Positions 1 to 12,715 of a DNA stretch of 64,000 nt are shown here, piece by piece. Every line of letters starts with the position of its first letter. The stretch's first letter is position 1. Source of the DNA: Epiperipatus broadwayi (taxonomy: Eukaryota > Onychophora > Udeonychophora > Euonychophora > Peripatidae); assembly GCA_028023455.1 (NCBI GenBank), contig JAQFVV010000056.1:4425717-4489716 (forward strand), in the 5' to 3' direction. Below the pieces are notes generated by a model. The model did not search any database, was not told the origin of the DNA, and was given only the letters and a program-made list of their open reading frames with translations. A program made the position numbers and the translations under genes.

Positions 1-2785
1 AATTTTATACCAACTTCATTAGTTTTACACCTTAGTAAATAAAGAAATTGCATCCTAGTTAAATAATCATAATAATAAAAAATAACCTTTTTATATATTA
101 CTGTAGAAAAAAATAAAATAAAAACGAAAGAAACAATTTATCTTTTTTTTTTTCGAACTGCATTAAAAAATATTCATTAGTAATTCTGAAATCTATTAAA
201 TATTGATTGAAAACCTTTTTAGATTATCTCTTGAGCCTTTTTTTTCATTGCTAAAAATGTGATTGTATAAGTCAAAAATTAATAATCGTAAATTAAAAAA
301 AAGTTTTCATCTCTTCTCCCACTATATATAATTATTAGTACTCTTAGAGATGCTAAGTGATAATAAAGTCTGCTATAATTTACAAAATGTACTCAGAAGA
401 TTTGTTATGTTTGTAATAAAACAAAATTTTTTATGCATATATATATATATATATCTTAAAGTGAGGATTTGCAATGATAAAAGATGTTAATACGCATTTT
501 GAATTCATCTAGTTAACATTGTAACCGTTGTATTGACTAGATTCTACCAAGCATCTTCAAACAATAAAAAAAGCATTTAGGTATGCTGTGGTGATGATCG
601 GAAATAAATATTTTTTAATACATGGGCATAAATCTGTAACCTTCCTGAAAAGCTTCTATCACATGAAGGATGAATGAGATCAATGAATCAAGTACCAGTC
701 TTATTCAATAATTTTCAAAACAATAAAAATTCATATAAATCATGACTTAGATCTTCTTTTTTCAGGAAAAAAAATGATTTGGCATTAATACATGCTAGAA
801 TTTTCCAAGCTATCATACTTAGATTACATCATATGATTTTGAATTTATTATCATTATTTATAAGTGTTTGAATTTCTTGACATTTAAACAATGGCTTGTT
901 TCTTCCCAATGTTATTAAAAATGAATATTTAATGGATTTGCCTTGGGAAAATAAAATAATGCCAAATTTGCAGTATAGTTCTGATTGTAATTAGTTTCAC
1001 TCCCACAATTTGTTAGTATCTGAATTTGTTAGTATATAATGCCTGTATGTTGGAGAAGGTGTGTATAATTAACATCTTTACAAATATCCTATAGATACTT
1101 TTCTGACAGAGAGTAGGAGAAGGAATTATTGATCAGATATTTTAATGGGTAGCCTCAGAGCACTTTAACAGATTTTTATCTTCATTTTATTCTCTAGTTA
1201 ACATTGGTATATAACCACTTAACAAGAAATTTTAAATGGATATCTGGTTGATTATGGATTATTAAGTAAAAGTCAAATGCTAAGTTTTACCTGGACTAAA
1301 TCTGGATTCCCAAATCGTTGATATGATAAGTGCTTATACTAACCACTCTATCATTAAATTCTTCATAATATTATTGTGTGCATGTGTATGTGAGAGTAAT
1401 TTTTATAAATTTAGAATTATTGTAAAGTTTAGATGTTTTAAAATGAGGTACAACTATATGAATTACATTTAATAAACTAAGGAAAGCCTAATTCAAAAAG
1501 TAAACTAAATATTAAAAAAAAATCTATCAACAAAACTATTAATTCTACTGTATCTATTTCATTTCTTCAGGAAATGTTATCAAGCTAATCAACAATATTC
1601 AATCAACTGCTCACAGTATTCATATTCAGCTATTTAAAACACTTTCTATGCTAGATAATCTTGGACAAGATATAAAAATCATATCATCTACTTCTCAATA
1701 ATTTCTTTTACTGTTTAAGCAATGATCGGTTCTTCTTTTAAAAATCATTTCATGTTATATTCTTTCCAAAACCTTACTGAGAATTATAGTTTTCTTATTT
1801 AGACAAAAAAGCAATGACCCAAAGCTAACTTCAATGAACTTCTAATCCACAAGTTACTTTATCATATTTAAATAATTTTTCCTTGTGAAAAGAAAATTAA
1901 TTTATTGATGAAAATGAAGAACAGATGCTACTACTGATTTTAAAAAGACTCTAACATCACTTGTTGATTTATTAATATTGGATTATTTTTTCAATAGCTG
2001 ACATGAAGCTAATTATCATTTCTATTTTTTATTCCAGGATAGAATTTAAAGAAAGCTTAGTTATTCAATATACTATATATCTTGAATGCAATATTAACAA
2101 AATTTCTCCAATTATCTCTTTTTATGTAGGTTCAACAAACTCATAACAACAATAGTCAAAATATTCATCTTTTCAGGATACTGAATGCAATTCATTTCAA
2201 GTTGGAACATCAGGATGCTTTTTATAGTTAATATTTATCTATCAATTATACAAAAGTTGCTAAAAAAAACTTATTGAATCACTAGATGATGCTTGGGAAA
2301 AATGGAGATAGATTAAGAAAAATAGGTCTTTACAAGGTATAAGCAAAAGACCTTGTCATTTTTACATGAGCTTGAGGGTTGTAAAAACATCTCTATAAGA
2401 ACTTATACTACCAATGTTAGTGAGATTGCTATTCTTACTACAATGTTCCTCTAGTGTAAACTTAATAAAACCAGTAGATGTTGGTGAAGTTGAACTTGTC
2501 CTAGGTTATCATAAACCAAGGAAAGTACTAAGAATAGATAGCACACTTCAAGAAATTAAAAAAAAAATTAGGACCCTAATCCAAAGCACAGTAGTCAAAA
2601 TTATTTAATAATATTATTTATATAGAAACTATTACAAATATTTGGCATAATAAGTAAACCATAATCGTTTTAAAAACAAATAAACTTTAGCAGTAATCCA
2701 AAAAAAAAAATCACCCAATTTTATTATGTGATTTCTATAAGCTAATTAAAATAATCATAATAACAATAATTTTTCCAAATAGTTG
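1..2785. other. A+T-rich DNA, no gene recognised
   Basis: Both strands are dense in stop codons. A short (AT)n run lies at about 437-454. The one open frame above 60 codons (2414-2608, plus) has no recognisable motif. It sits just upstream of the Jockey-like RT remnant and could be decayed upstream sequence of that element, but nothing in it proves this. Confidence 0.6.
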
Positions 2786-3760
2786 AAAACCATCTCTCTA
2801 AAGAGCAGGCTGGGTTTAAAATAGAAAAATGTTGCTGTGGATACTTCTCTTTTTTATAATTCACATTGAAAAAGACTCAAAATAAATTAAAAATTGATAT
2901 TATAAAAATCAGTAATTTAATTAATAAAATGCTCTCCAACACAGAAATCGAAATGAAAATAAAAGTTAAAAATTTTAAAGAATAATCTATCATAAGTTCA
3001 TTTCTTTCACATATTTAATTTCATATATTCATTAATAACTTTTCAGAAACTGAATGCAGAAAAATTATTTATGCTGATGATATTGTCCAGGTTGTTCAAA
3101 AGAGATATTTTCTTGAAATAGAAGTATCTTAATAAGATTAGGAAAAGTTTAAAAATCTTTTTCATAGACTGGAGTTTTATTTGTAATTCAACAAAGACTA
3201 AGTCAGGTAATCTTGAGCAAGCATAAGAAATGGAGATTATGTGATGTTTAGTGGTTTTAAATACAGTAAGCTCAACTTTTCATCTAAACAACAGAAAAAC
3301 ATCTAATTTTGCAATAATAGACAAAAAAAAACAATTCTATCCTATGAATCATATCATAACTTAATTCTTTCATTTGTGTCATATTAGAATTAAAAATATT
3401 ATTTCTAGAAATAATATCTTTATAAATCTATCTAGCATTACTTTGGGTTGTGATACAAGCCCTTCATGACTATCTTTCTTAATATTAGCATATTTTATTG
3501 GCAAATACTATGCCCTTGTTTAGAAAAATAAGTGCCATGATGAATTTCTGTATATACAATTAAATATTATCATGAAAAATTAGTGATATATGCAAGTCAA
3601 CTCTTTTGCAATGACTTTTTACTCTTTCACATATCTCCCCACCAGATATCAGAAAAGAAATTGGCTTGTAGAAAATCTATAAAAAGCTGTTAATTTGTTT
3701 GGATTTGACAATAATTCATGATACAATTTTGCCACCTGTGACTTGTCTCAAATCAAAATT
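2786..3760 (+). pseudogene. Jockey-type LINE reverse transcriptase remnant
   Basis: This is a heavily decayed piece of the polymerase of a non-LTR retrotransposon, readable only by switching frames. In order it shows an EQAGFK-like segment near 2800-2820, which matches the EQAGFR block of Jockey-type RTs. An intact catalytic box, IIYADDIVQ, has its YADD at 3070-3081. A STFHLNNRK segment near 3270-3305 matches the FHLNNR block after the catalytic box. The stretch from about 3395 to 3520 reads SRNNIFINLSSITLGCDTS and then LAYFIGKYYA, which matches the Jockey thumb region (SRNNLLRKLTG, TWG, then Y-TAEYC). Many stops and frame changes interrupt it, no 5' endonuclease was seen, and the copy is old and inactive. 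The family call is from motif order; the exact clade is not settled. Confidence 0.75.
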
Positions 3761-4189
3761 ATCTTTTTGAAATCAAAAATCTACAACCAAAGAATTATGA
3801 GACAATCAAATAGCCTTCTTATGAATTCTATGCATTTTTTTCCCAGATCCAACAATAAAGCCAAATGGATTTGATCTTACTAGTAAATATTAAAGTATTA
3901 TCTACAGATTCAGAACAACTTTTGGTCTTTACTCTCATAAACTTTACAAATAGAAACTATAAATTGCATTGTTAATGACTGTCAAATCTATGTTTGTGGT
4001 AACAGAATTGAAAAGGCTTAAATAAAACTACTAATGATTCTATCTCCTGGTTGAAATATCTACAAGTCCATTTATGATAATTTGTTATAGTTAATCTGAC
4101 TAATTGCAAAAATAATCTTATATTTTAAATAAAATATTACCTTTTACTAAATACTAAATCTAGTCTTTTCTTTTAAAAATGACAAAATA

Positions 4190-5469
4190 TTTGAAGATGT
4201 GCCATACAAATTAAAGAAAACTTTTGTCAATTATTTTCATTATCAAAAGTGTATTGGAATCCAAAAAACTATTCATAATAGTCATTAGAGATTGGAAATA
4301 CATCAGCCTTTTATCAGTTTTATACAAAATTTTTACAAAGATAATTAGAACTCATCTACAGAGAACATTTGATTTCCATCAACCAAGACAACAAGCTGGA
4401 TTTAAAAGTGGTTTTAGTACAGTAGATCATATCCAGGTATTGAGAGAAGTTATAGAAAGGACAAATGAATATGAGTTGCCATTATGCTTTGGATTTGTAG
4501 ATTATGAAAAGGTGTTTGATTCTATAAACATTTATTCAGTGATTAAAGCATTGAATTTTCAAGGTATAGATTCAAGATATGCAACAGCAACAATTAGATT
4601 ACATAATGATACTAGGAAAATCAACATTGAGAAGGGTTTAAGACAGGGTGACTCCATATCTCCAAAATATTTTACGGTTGTTCTGCAAAAAGTATTTTGT
4701 GGATTAAAATGAGAGGCTAATGGAGTGAAAGTAAATGAAGATTATTTAAGTCATTTAGATTTTGCAGATGCTGTAGTTGTTTTTGAAAATAATGTTTTAG
4801 AGCTGCAGGAATTATCAGATGAAAGCAGGAAAGTAGAACTAAAGATAAATGTTAAAAAGACTAAAGTAATTTAATTTTCTCAAAATATGAAAAAGATTGA
4901 TTATGATTAGCTATAAGAAGTTAACAGTTATAAATACCTTGGTAGCATTATTAATACAGATGCAAACATAATGGATGAAATTAAACATAGAATTAAACTT
5001 GGGTGGAGTGCTTTTGGTAGAAATAACTTGATACTAAAAGGAAATATGCCTATGTGTTTGAAAAGGAAGGTTTTTAATGTGACTTGGACACTTAATAGAA
5101 GAGCAATACAGAGACTTCAGACCACTCAAAGAAGTATGGATATATGCATGTTGGGAGTAACAAGAAGAGATCAAAAATGCAATATATGGATAAGAGAACA
5201 AACAGAAGTTACTGACTTCATTGAAAAAATTAAAAGGCTGAAGTTGAGTTGGGCCAGACATATTGCTAGAAGAGATGATATTAGATGGACAATTGAAATC
5301 TTAAACTGGATTCCAAGAGATTGTAAAAGACCCAGAAAGAGACCACATGCAAGATGGATGGATGAAATAAGAAAGTGCAGTGGTTATGTGGAGAAGAGAA
5401 GCTAAAGATCGGAGAAGATGGATTCAACTTGGAGAGACCTTCATCCTGCAGTGGATTGATAATAGTTGA
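4190..5469 (+). pseudogene. RTE-type LINE reverse transcriptase, 5'-truncated and broken
   Basis: This encodes the RT and C-terminal region of an RTE-like non-LTR retrotransposon. The first frame (4224-4712) shows ISLLSVLYKIFTKIIRT, then QQAGFKSGFSTVDHI, the catalytic block FVDYEKVFDS (about 4493-4522) and RQGDSISPKYF (about 4640). After a stop the frame continues with HLDFADAVVVF at about 4752, where the usual FADD is FADA, so one catalytic aspartate is lost. YKYLGSII follows at about 4929-4952. A later frame (4971-5405) holds the C-terminal LSWARHIARRDD and HARWMDEIRK blocks. A shift near 5380 restores the typical end (WRREAKDRRRWIQLGETF, then ILQWID) up to the stop at 5467-5469. The endonuclease is missing, as is common for 5'-truncated copies. 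With at least two stops and a shift it cannot make an active protein. Confidence 0.92.
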
Positions 5470-5484
5470 TGGTGATGATGATAT
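5467..5484 (+). repeat. TGA-rich 3' tail of the RTE-like element
   Basis: Directly after the RTE C-terminal stop the sequence reads TGATGGTGATGATGATA. RTE-type LINEs are known for short microsatellite tails of this kind, so this probably marks the 3' end of the copy. Confidence 0.6.
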
Positions 5485-5489
5485 TAGTT

Positions 5490-7317
5490 TTAGTACATAT
5501 GTTATATCTCATTCACTACGATATAATTTATAAATCAGGTGCAATATCCCAGAAGACTTATTAGAGAGCAGTAACACACGCGCACGCGCATATATATAAT
5601 TGTGTATAGGTTTATTGCTGTATATCATTGTCATCTTCAAAACTTTAAAATTTTAGAAAGAACTTCATAGTTCGAAAATAAAAATTACAATTATAATTTT
5701 TTTTTAAATTAGTTTTTTTATATAATCATAAATTTCAATATATTTTTTTTTAAAAAAATTACTGAAGAAAATTTTGTAACAGAAAAAAATTGTATTAGCG
5801 ATACAGAAGTAGAAGAATTATGGATAAGATGTTGCAAAAGTATGTGATGACAAAATGAAATGAGGTAAAGGAAGAAAGATGAATGATGATTTAAAAGAAT
5901 ATAAATGTATATGAGGCTTGGAGAAGATTGCGGAGTTGATGTCAATGACCCATCTTTTTGAAAATAAAAAGTTATATATATGTGTGTGTGTATGAAATAC
6001 ATGTTGCTTTTATTTAATGATCACAATGAATAAAAGGAAGAATCACAGAAGCAATTCAGCAGAAAGAGCAGTCTGTCAAACACACAATACACTGCCGTCT
6101 AAATATCATAATAATTATAAAAATATAGCCCTCTCTGTTTTATTCATTCAGTGTTTTCAAAATGAAAGAATACATTATGCAGAATTCAGTAGCTATTATT
6201 ATGTAAAACACATGATAAAAACCTGGAGCCAATAACCACTAATAAATCAATCCATTAGGACACGCTTCTTTTATGGCTTCCACCTATTCATGCCAGATTA
6301 GCTGTTTAAATGCATTCATAGTTAGCCCATTCTAAAGAAACATACAAATCAAAATGCTTTTTTAGAACTGGTTATGGATTAATCGATAACAGAATCAAGA
6401 CTTTGCATATAAATCCTCTAGGCAAAGCACGTATTGTAAAATCTAAACTAAGGATAATCGAGGAAACTTTTTAATACTTTTTCCATTTTAAATTATTGTT
6501 GAAGTCATCAATGATTTGTTCATTTTATTTGTTTTTTAAAAGGAATTTTTAAAGCATATATATATGACATAAAAATTAAAGATAAAAAGATCTCATTAGT
6601 TAAAGAATTTACTACGCTTGAGTCATTTTGTTCCAAATTTGGGCATTTATTTTTCAAATATAAATTTATTAATGTTAGTACGCTTAAAACAGAAAGCTAT
6701 ATATATATATATATATATATTGTAATGGAAGTATGAGTGGTGTCTAGCTCACCTAGAGTTACAATTTGTGTAATTGAAACATCTATGGGAAATACACCAA
6801 GTGTATATATTATGGCAGTCGTGATATGTGCGTGATTATGATAGTAATTTTTCTAGGCACAGCTTTTGATTTTATGCTTGAATAGCTGAAAAAGAATCAA
6901 ACTATTACAGAATTTTCAGTCAATTAGATAACGTAGTAAACAATGCTAGTTATAACAATCCATATAGAGAGTTTATCTGCACTGGTAACATGGGTTTGAA
7001 TCCAGTCTTAATACAATTCGAACTTTTTCATGATATAGAATTTTTTATTTATGTGTACAATGCAGCCAATCATCTAGTTATATTTGTTAGGCAAAATAAA
7101 AATAAAAATTTTCAGGCTCTCAACACATGCCCTTGTTAAACCTTGTAAGTAATGCTTTGAAGAAGCCATTTCCCTGTGATAGCTAGCTAAAAGCTGTTTT
7201 ACTTTTATTTATTAAATGTATTATTAACTTATGCAAGTCTCAGAATTATAATTAAGTACTTTACGGATTTAAGTTTAGAATTTAAGAAGAAGAAAATAAA
7301 AGCAGCAATTAATATAG
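5490..7317. other. A+T-rich DNA with simple repeats, no gene
   Basis: No coding or RNA gene is recognised. It contains alternating purine/pyrimidine (CGCACGCGCATATATATA) near 5578-5598, a TG run near 5978-5990 and (AT)n at 6700-6720. GGGTTTGAATCC at about 6990 resembles a tRNA B box but has no convincing A box in front of it. Confidence 0.55.
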
Positions 7318-7385
7318 TAAATAGAGGGATTTGAACCTAGGATTTTCAGTCTACATTCATCCTCCACTCCATCTCAAACAACCAA
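7318..7385 (-). repeat. tRNA-Phe-like segment at one end of foldback family 1
   Basis: On the minus strand this end contains GACTGAAAATCC followed by GGTTCAAATCC. These look like a GAA-anticodon stem-loop and a B box spaced as in a tRNA. The D-arm is weak and the acceptor stem is not paired, so it is not a functional tRNA. It suggests a tRNA-derived SINE contributed to this element; the matching B box is absent from the other arm. Confidence 0.4.
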
Positions 7386-8040
7386 TATTCTGACAACACA
7401 CATGTGAAAAAAGTAAATAATCCCCAATATATGTATTTTATGCAGAAACAGCAATCATCCATTGGGCTAAATCATAATCTCCTACACATATATACAACTT
7501 GTGCTTGGCTTATATTAAGATAGCAATTCTTAAACTTTAATGGACATGCTTCAATCTTATCACCATTCCAATAATTTAATCCTCCATTTCATTGAAAAAC
7601 TAATGATGGAATGCTCAAAGCCCTTGATGGATTTGATATTGTTCTCTTACTCATGTAAATATTTTGTCAATCCTATTAATATAAATGGATACATAAAGGT
7701 CTTCTAATATGAGGGGTTAGGTTGACATAATATCCAAATGGGTATGACTACAATATCAATTCCACACAGAGCTTTGAGCTTGCCATCACTGATTTTTAAA
7801 TAAAATGAATGGTTGAATTGTTGAAAGTGTGAGAAGATTGAAGTCTGTCCATTAAAATTTAAGAAATTGCTATCTTAATATAAGCCGAGCAATGATTATA
7901 AAGGTGTGTGGAGATTAATCCTGGTTCTGCATGAAATATGTATATTGAGGGTCATTTATCTTTTTCACAGGTATATGATCATTGGTATCAGTTGTTTGAG
8001 ATAGAATGGAGAATGAATGTAGACTGAAAATACTTCTTTT
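7318..8040. repeat. Foldback (inverted-repeat) element, family 1
   Basis: The two halves are reverse complements over most of their length. TTTTCAGTCTACATTCAT at 7343-7360 pairs with 8013-8030, and about 7507-7558 pairs with about 7835-7887. The middle around 7610-7650 also pairs with about 7755-7795, so nearly the whole element can fold. It has no coding capacity. The arms are clearly diverged, so it is an old copy. A related fragment lies at about 12610-12715. Confidence 0.85.
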
Positions 8041-8383
8041 TGAAGAAAGAAGTAATTGAATCTGTAGCATGATATAATATTTGGATGGTATTGTTCAAAA
8101 GTTTATAAAAAGTTCAAAAAAATGAAGTGCCAACAATTGAATTGATCTTAGAAATCCACATTCCAGAGTCTGACACCTATTAATGTGTTAAGCCATACTG
8201 GGCACCATAATATTTTTGTGTAAAACATTCTGCCTTTGAGATAATAATTTATATTTAAAATCAATTAATATAACATGCTTTATCCTTTATATTACTAATC
8301 CATTGTCCACAGTTTAAAAATATACACTAGCATTTCTGATTAAAACATTTTATCTACTTATATTAAACAGTTAAACATCAGGA

Positions 8384-8470
8384 GTTGGTGGCCTAGTGGT
8401 TAGTATAGCTGCCTTCCAAGCAGCTGGCCCGGCTTCACTACCCGGTCAATATTTTGACATATAAAAAAAA
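8384..8470 (+). mobile_element. tRNA-derived SINE (Gly-TCC-like head)
   Basis: The head reads as a tRNA: A-box region GGCCTAGTGGTTAGTATAG, anticodon arm GCTGC-CTTCCAA-GCAGC (TCC in the anticodon position), then a B-box-like CCCGGCTTCACTACCCGG. It is followed by a short body ending TTTGACATAT and an A-run. The acceptor stem is not paired, so it is a retroposon and not a gene. Related copies lie at 34391-34472 (plus) and 39849-39938 (minus). Confidence 0.8.
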
Positions 8471-8994
8471 CATCACACGATCACCATACTTAATGCTTAT
8501 ACAAGCTGTTTATACAGAGGCAAAACTCTCCATACAATAGTGCCACTTAGTGCAAGCTACAGTAATTAATGGATGCATGAAGGTTTATGCATAAAATTTC
8601 TATCTAGTGCATACTCATCCAATATCCCAGACTAGGTTCTAGCTTATGGCTTTCATCAATGAGAATGCTGAACTGAGACCAGATCTATATGATTATACAA
8701 GGTAATGAGCTTGAATTGAAAACATTATTGTGTTTTTATTTTGGACTCAAAGCTTTATAGTTAGCTAATAAGGTAAGAGGTGGCTTTTAGAGGGTTGTAT
8801 TAGATGCTAAGATCCAGGTGCAGTGTTCTCAGATCAAAGGCTCCTCATTGATGAAAAGCTACACTAACTAGTCTGAGGAATAGGATGAGTAGGCATTAGA
8901 TAGGGATTTTATGCACAAACCTTCCTGCATCCAGTGATTACTCCGGATTTCACTAAGTGGAGCTACTGTATGAAGAGTTTTGCCTCTGTGTATA
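8470..8994. repeat. Foldback element, family 2, copy 1
   Basis: The arms are inverted: TATACAGAGGCAAAACT at 8511-8527 pairs with the segment at about 8976-8994, and the arms continue to a centre near 8752. It belongs to the same family as 35038-35867 and 49484-49853, sharing the GAGGCAAAACTCTCCATAC end and the block with ACTCATCCAATATCCC. It directly abuts the A-tail of the SINE. No clear flanking duplication was found for this copy. Confidence 0.85.
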
Positions 8995-8999
8995 CTTCC

Positions 9000-11850
9000 T
9001 ATATTGGTATACATCATTTGGACCTCCAGATGAAATATAGTGATAATGAAATAGATCTATCCCATGATGAAAGAAGCTTGCATTTTTACAAATCAAGTGA
9101 ATTATTAATGATTTAAATATTGATCTCACTTTTAAAACAAGAATGTTATGATATCTACAAATGTAATTATAAAACTTAGTAAATCTTTTGCTCTGTGTAA
9201 TTTAATGCAATTATACAACATCAGACTTAAGACATAAAAATCTATAGATTGCAGATGAAGTCTGTCGTTTTTCATACTCAAACATTATACAAACTTCCAG
9301 ATGATAAACCATTTGTTTATTTAATGATTATTTTTTTATGTAATCATTATTTCAAAAACTTTATTCAAAGAAATATTAAAATTACATATACTGAAATGGA
9401 TATAGCCATTTCAAGTGTATTTTGTGTAACTAACAAAAGGGGGAAAGACCAATCAATTTCTAAAATTAATTACACTAAAAGGGACTAAAGTCAGCTAGAT
9501 GCTATGAAGTAAAGCTTTAAAAAATTTAGTTAACTTTAACGAATGTATATGTGCACATACTTGGTTTAGAAATTTTGTTAAAATTTTATTTAAATACTTG
9601 TTTTTTTGATAAAAGAGAAAAATAGTTTTTTTTAATCTTTATTAAAATATGTTTTACATGATATTAAGTAATGGATAATTAAAACTACACAGAATGCAGT
9701 TTTAATTTTTATTAAGATAATATAATTAGAGTCAAAATTTATACTGTATCATTTTATATTATCAAAAGAAAAACACGAATTTTTGTAATCCAATATGTAC
9801 ATTTAAATTTAATTTAATGTCTAGATTATTTTATTATGAACATTTCAATTAATCCCAAAAATAAAAGCTGCTATCATAGATTTTTTTGGTAAATTGCATG
9901 TAATAAAGAGTTTGTATAGTCTCGGAAAAAAAGTCAGTCGGTCTCTTGCTTTCTTATTGCATCCTTATCCTGGTCAGAATCATCATCAAAGTGAAATTGC
10001 AGGTTGATATGATAAATTTTAATCTTTTTAGATTATTGGGAGGCTTTTCTATGGCAGGCTAAACTACCCCAATACTTCGTTGATATGCGTTTCAGTAGCA
10101 TCTTGTCTATTAAGTAGTAACTACTAACTTCCAAATGAAAACCAATTGGAAAACCTTATTGTGACAAATATTTTTTTTTAATTATGCAAACCCAATTGTG
10201 GTGCAAGTAACTAACAATAATCAGTGAAAACCATAGGATCCTGAAATAAGTTTTAATTACAAATATAGGTTCTGAATACATGAACATAAAGAATAAAAGA
10301 AAATAATTAAACTGTATTTGGAAATTGCTGTCAAATTTGATGTATACCACCATACTCTGTGTTATCTGTATGAAGTTTTTAATTTTAATGAAATATAAAG
10401 CCAGAATGAAAATGTAAAATATAGTATGCTCTAAAATTTTGAAAGTCATTTAAAATATAAACTTTTGGGATTTTATTTAAATTTAATGAATTTTCTTTAT
10501 ACCTAAAGACTTTCTATTTTAATATTTTATTATGCCATTTAGATTTTTTTTTAGATTCTAAGAGTGATTTATGGGATACAATTCCTAATAATTTTATTTC
10601 ATAGTCAAACCCATAAATTGTTTATCTTTATAGGTTTTGATCCTTATTGTTTTATTATTGTTGTCTCAAGTTATAAGTTAAAGTATACTCTAAGTTAGGG
10701 TGAAGGAATTAATATCAAATTGATATTGGTGGTGCCATCAAGTTTATGAAATGTTTTGTTTGGATCAAATATTAAAATGGGGGAAAAGCTTTACATCTGA
10801 TTAGTCGCTTATTAGTAATAGGCTTTGAGTGTGTGCTTGTATTATGAATTGAAATAAAATTAGTTGAATCTGTTTGCTAAAATTCTTGAATCATAATTTA
10901 AGTTTTGTAAAACATATACTGCTTATATATATAGAAATAGTCTCACAAGATCTGTGATGCATTTGAGAGATTTATGCATATCATACATTTGAAAAATGTA
11001 TAATGCAAGTATATGAAAATTTAATTATAGATGTGCTTATCCTTAAATTTACAATAGAATTTGATATAATTATTATTAATGCACTTTGTTCAGAGTTTGA
11101 ATTATGTTTTTTGAGTTATGAATGTATGCATTTGTTTGTAAAATTATTTAGATGATAATGATTTACTAGTATAGTGAATAAATGTGTATTGGTATATGAC
11201 TGGTAAGATATAATACCAATAGTAATAAGTGTAAGCTGATATGAGCAGAATCATAGTGAATTCTTGTGAAATAAGGTTGATGTTTCAAAATATTTGCACA
11301 TATATCCATGGCTTACTTGGTTTTAATAGGTATAACCAACAGCTTTATATAAGCATAGTTAAATATATTACTAGAAAACTATCCAAAAATCTAAGATGGA
11401 ATACAAAATATATTTATATTGCTTTTTATTATAAATTTTTAATTATCAAAAAAATACATAAGGTATTTATTTATGATAGTTTATAATAAGATTATTGAAT
11501 TTATAATAAGTATTTGTTTTAATTTATTTAATATAAAATTAGCTCATTACTGGTTAAAAGATCCAAGATACTATTACATACAGTAGTAATTGCACTATTC
11601 CAAAGAGTCTGGTGATTAACCATGCTCTAGTGGACATGTAGAAATATTAGTAATGGTTGCTGAATCTATAGGGTTGGACATCTTCACCAGTTAATGTATT
11701 AGGAATCAATACATAGAACATCTATTGAGATTGTTTCTGTTAGGTAATAGAATAATAACATTTACTAAAATAAATGGGAAATTCTAGATGATAAATATTG
11801 TAGCACCTTCTGGTAAATGATGTTGACCATATCTGCAGGTTTTTTTGTTC
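9000..11850. other. A+T-rich DNA, no gene recognised
   Basis: Small open frames at 9249-9488, 10156-10449 (minus) and 11241-11486 lack recognisable motifs and have the A+T-driven composition (Ile, Lys, Tyr, Phe) expected of chance frames. Confidence 0.55.
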
Positions 11851-11856
<6 letters not shown>

Positions 11857-11882
<26 letters not shown>

Positions 11883-11890
11883 GTTATATA

Positions 11891-11929
<39 letters not shown>
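11857..11929. repeat. (AT)n microsatellite, two blocks
   Basis: Two AT runs (11857-11882 and 11894-11929) are separated by TGTTATATATGA. Confidence 0.95.
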
Positions 11930-11931
<2 letters not shown>

Positions 11932-12495
11932 AAACATTATTCAGCTTTATGATATATATAAATAAGTAAATAACTCAGGTTATATGTAAATGAAAAGGAA
12001 ATAACTAAAGCTTTCCAATGAGTTATATCATCCTTGCAACCCAATCATGATTATCCTTAAACCCAGAAGTCAAACCAACCTCTCAGACCATAGATACATT
12101 ACAAACATATACTTTGTCAAGCAATTCATATAGCACAAGTGACGTTTCAACTTCATATGCACATTATTTTTAGAAAAACACTAACCTTAATATTTTTTAT
12201 AATTATATATTTTTTATTAATTACAATTCTCTGAATATAGTACAATGATTGTACACCCCTTTACAAGATGCTAAAAGTGGATATTGTCCCTACACTATCA
12301 ACATAGGCAAGGAAATCATGTGTTTATATTTCTGTGCCACTGCAGATACATTATCCAAAATGTATTTGAGCTAGTGATAATGTCTAGGTTGATAAATGAT
12401 TAATACAATTATTAATATATTTCCATTAGAGTGGTTTATATTAATATTATGCTGCATAAAATTTGAAACCTGTCAATTAAACTACAGTAATTGGC

Positions 12496-12505
12496 TATCT
12501 ATATA

Positions 12506-12564
<59 letters not shown>
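12496..12564. repeat. (TA)n microsatellite
   Basis: Nearly pure TA dinucleotides preceded by CTATCTATATATCTAT. Confidence 0.95.
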
Positions 12565-12566
<2 letters not shown>

Positions 12567-12609
12567 AACAAATAATGAAAATACATGAAATAGATTGTGA
12601 TCTGGACCA

Positions 12610-12715
12610 ACTGATGAGTGCTGGTTCAGCATGAAATGTGCATCTTGGGGATCATTTATTTTTTTCACATGTCTTTGATCATATATTTCAATAATCTGTG
12701 ATAGAATTATACTTA
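12610..12715 (+). repeat. Fragment of foldback family 1
   Basis: It aligns by eye with about 7917-8005: GGTTCAGCATGAAATGTGCAT here against GGTTCTGCATGAAATATGTAT there. ATCATTTATTTTTTTCACA then lies in the same order, as does TGTGATAGAAT against TTGAGATAGAAT. Only one arm end is present. Confidence 0.65.

Noticed and set aside
5034-5261. Minus-strand frame of 75 codons
   Set aside because: It is the shadow of the RTE C-terminal coding strand.
6975-7015. GGGTTTGAATCC, like a tRNA B box
   Set aside because: No A box or cloverleaf can be drawn around it.
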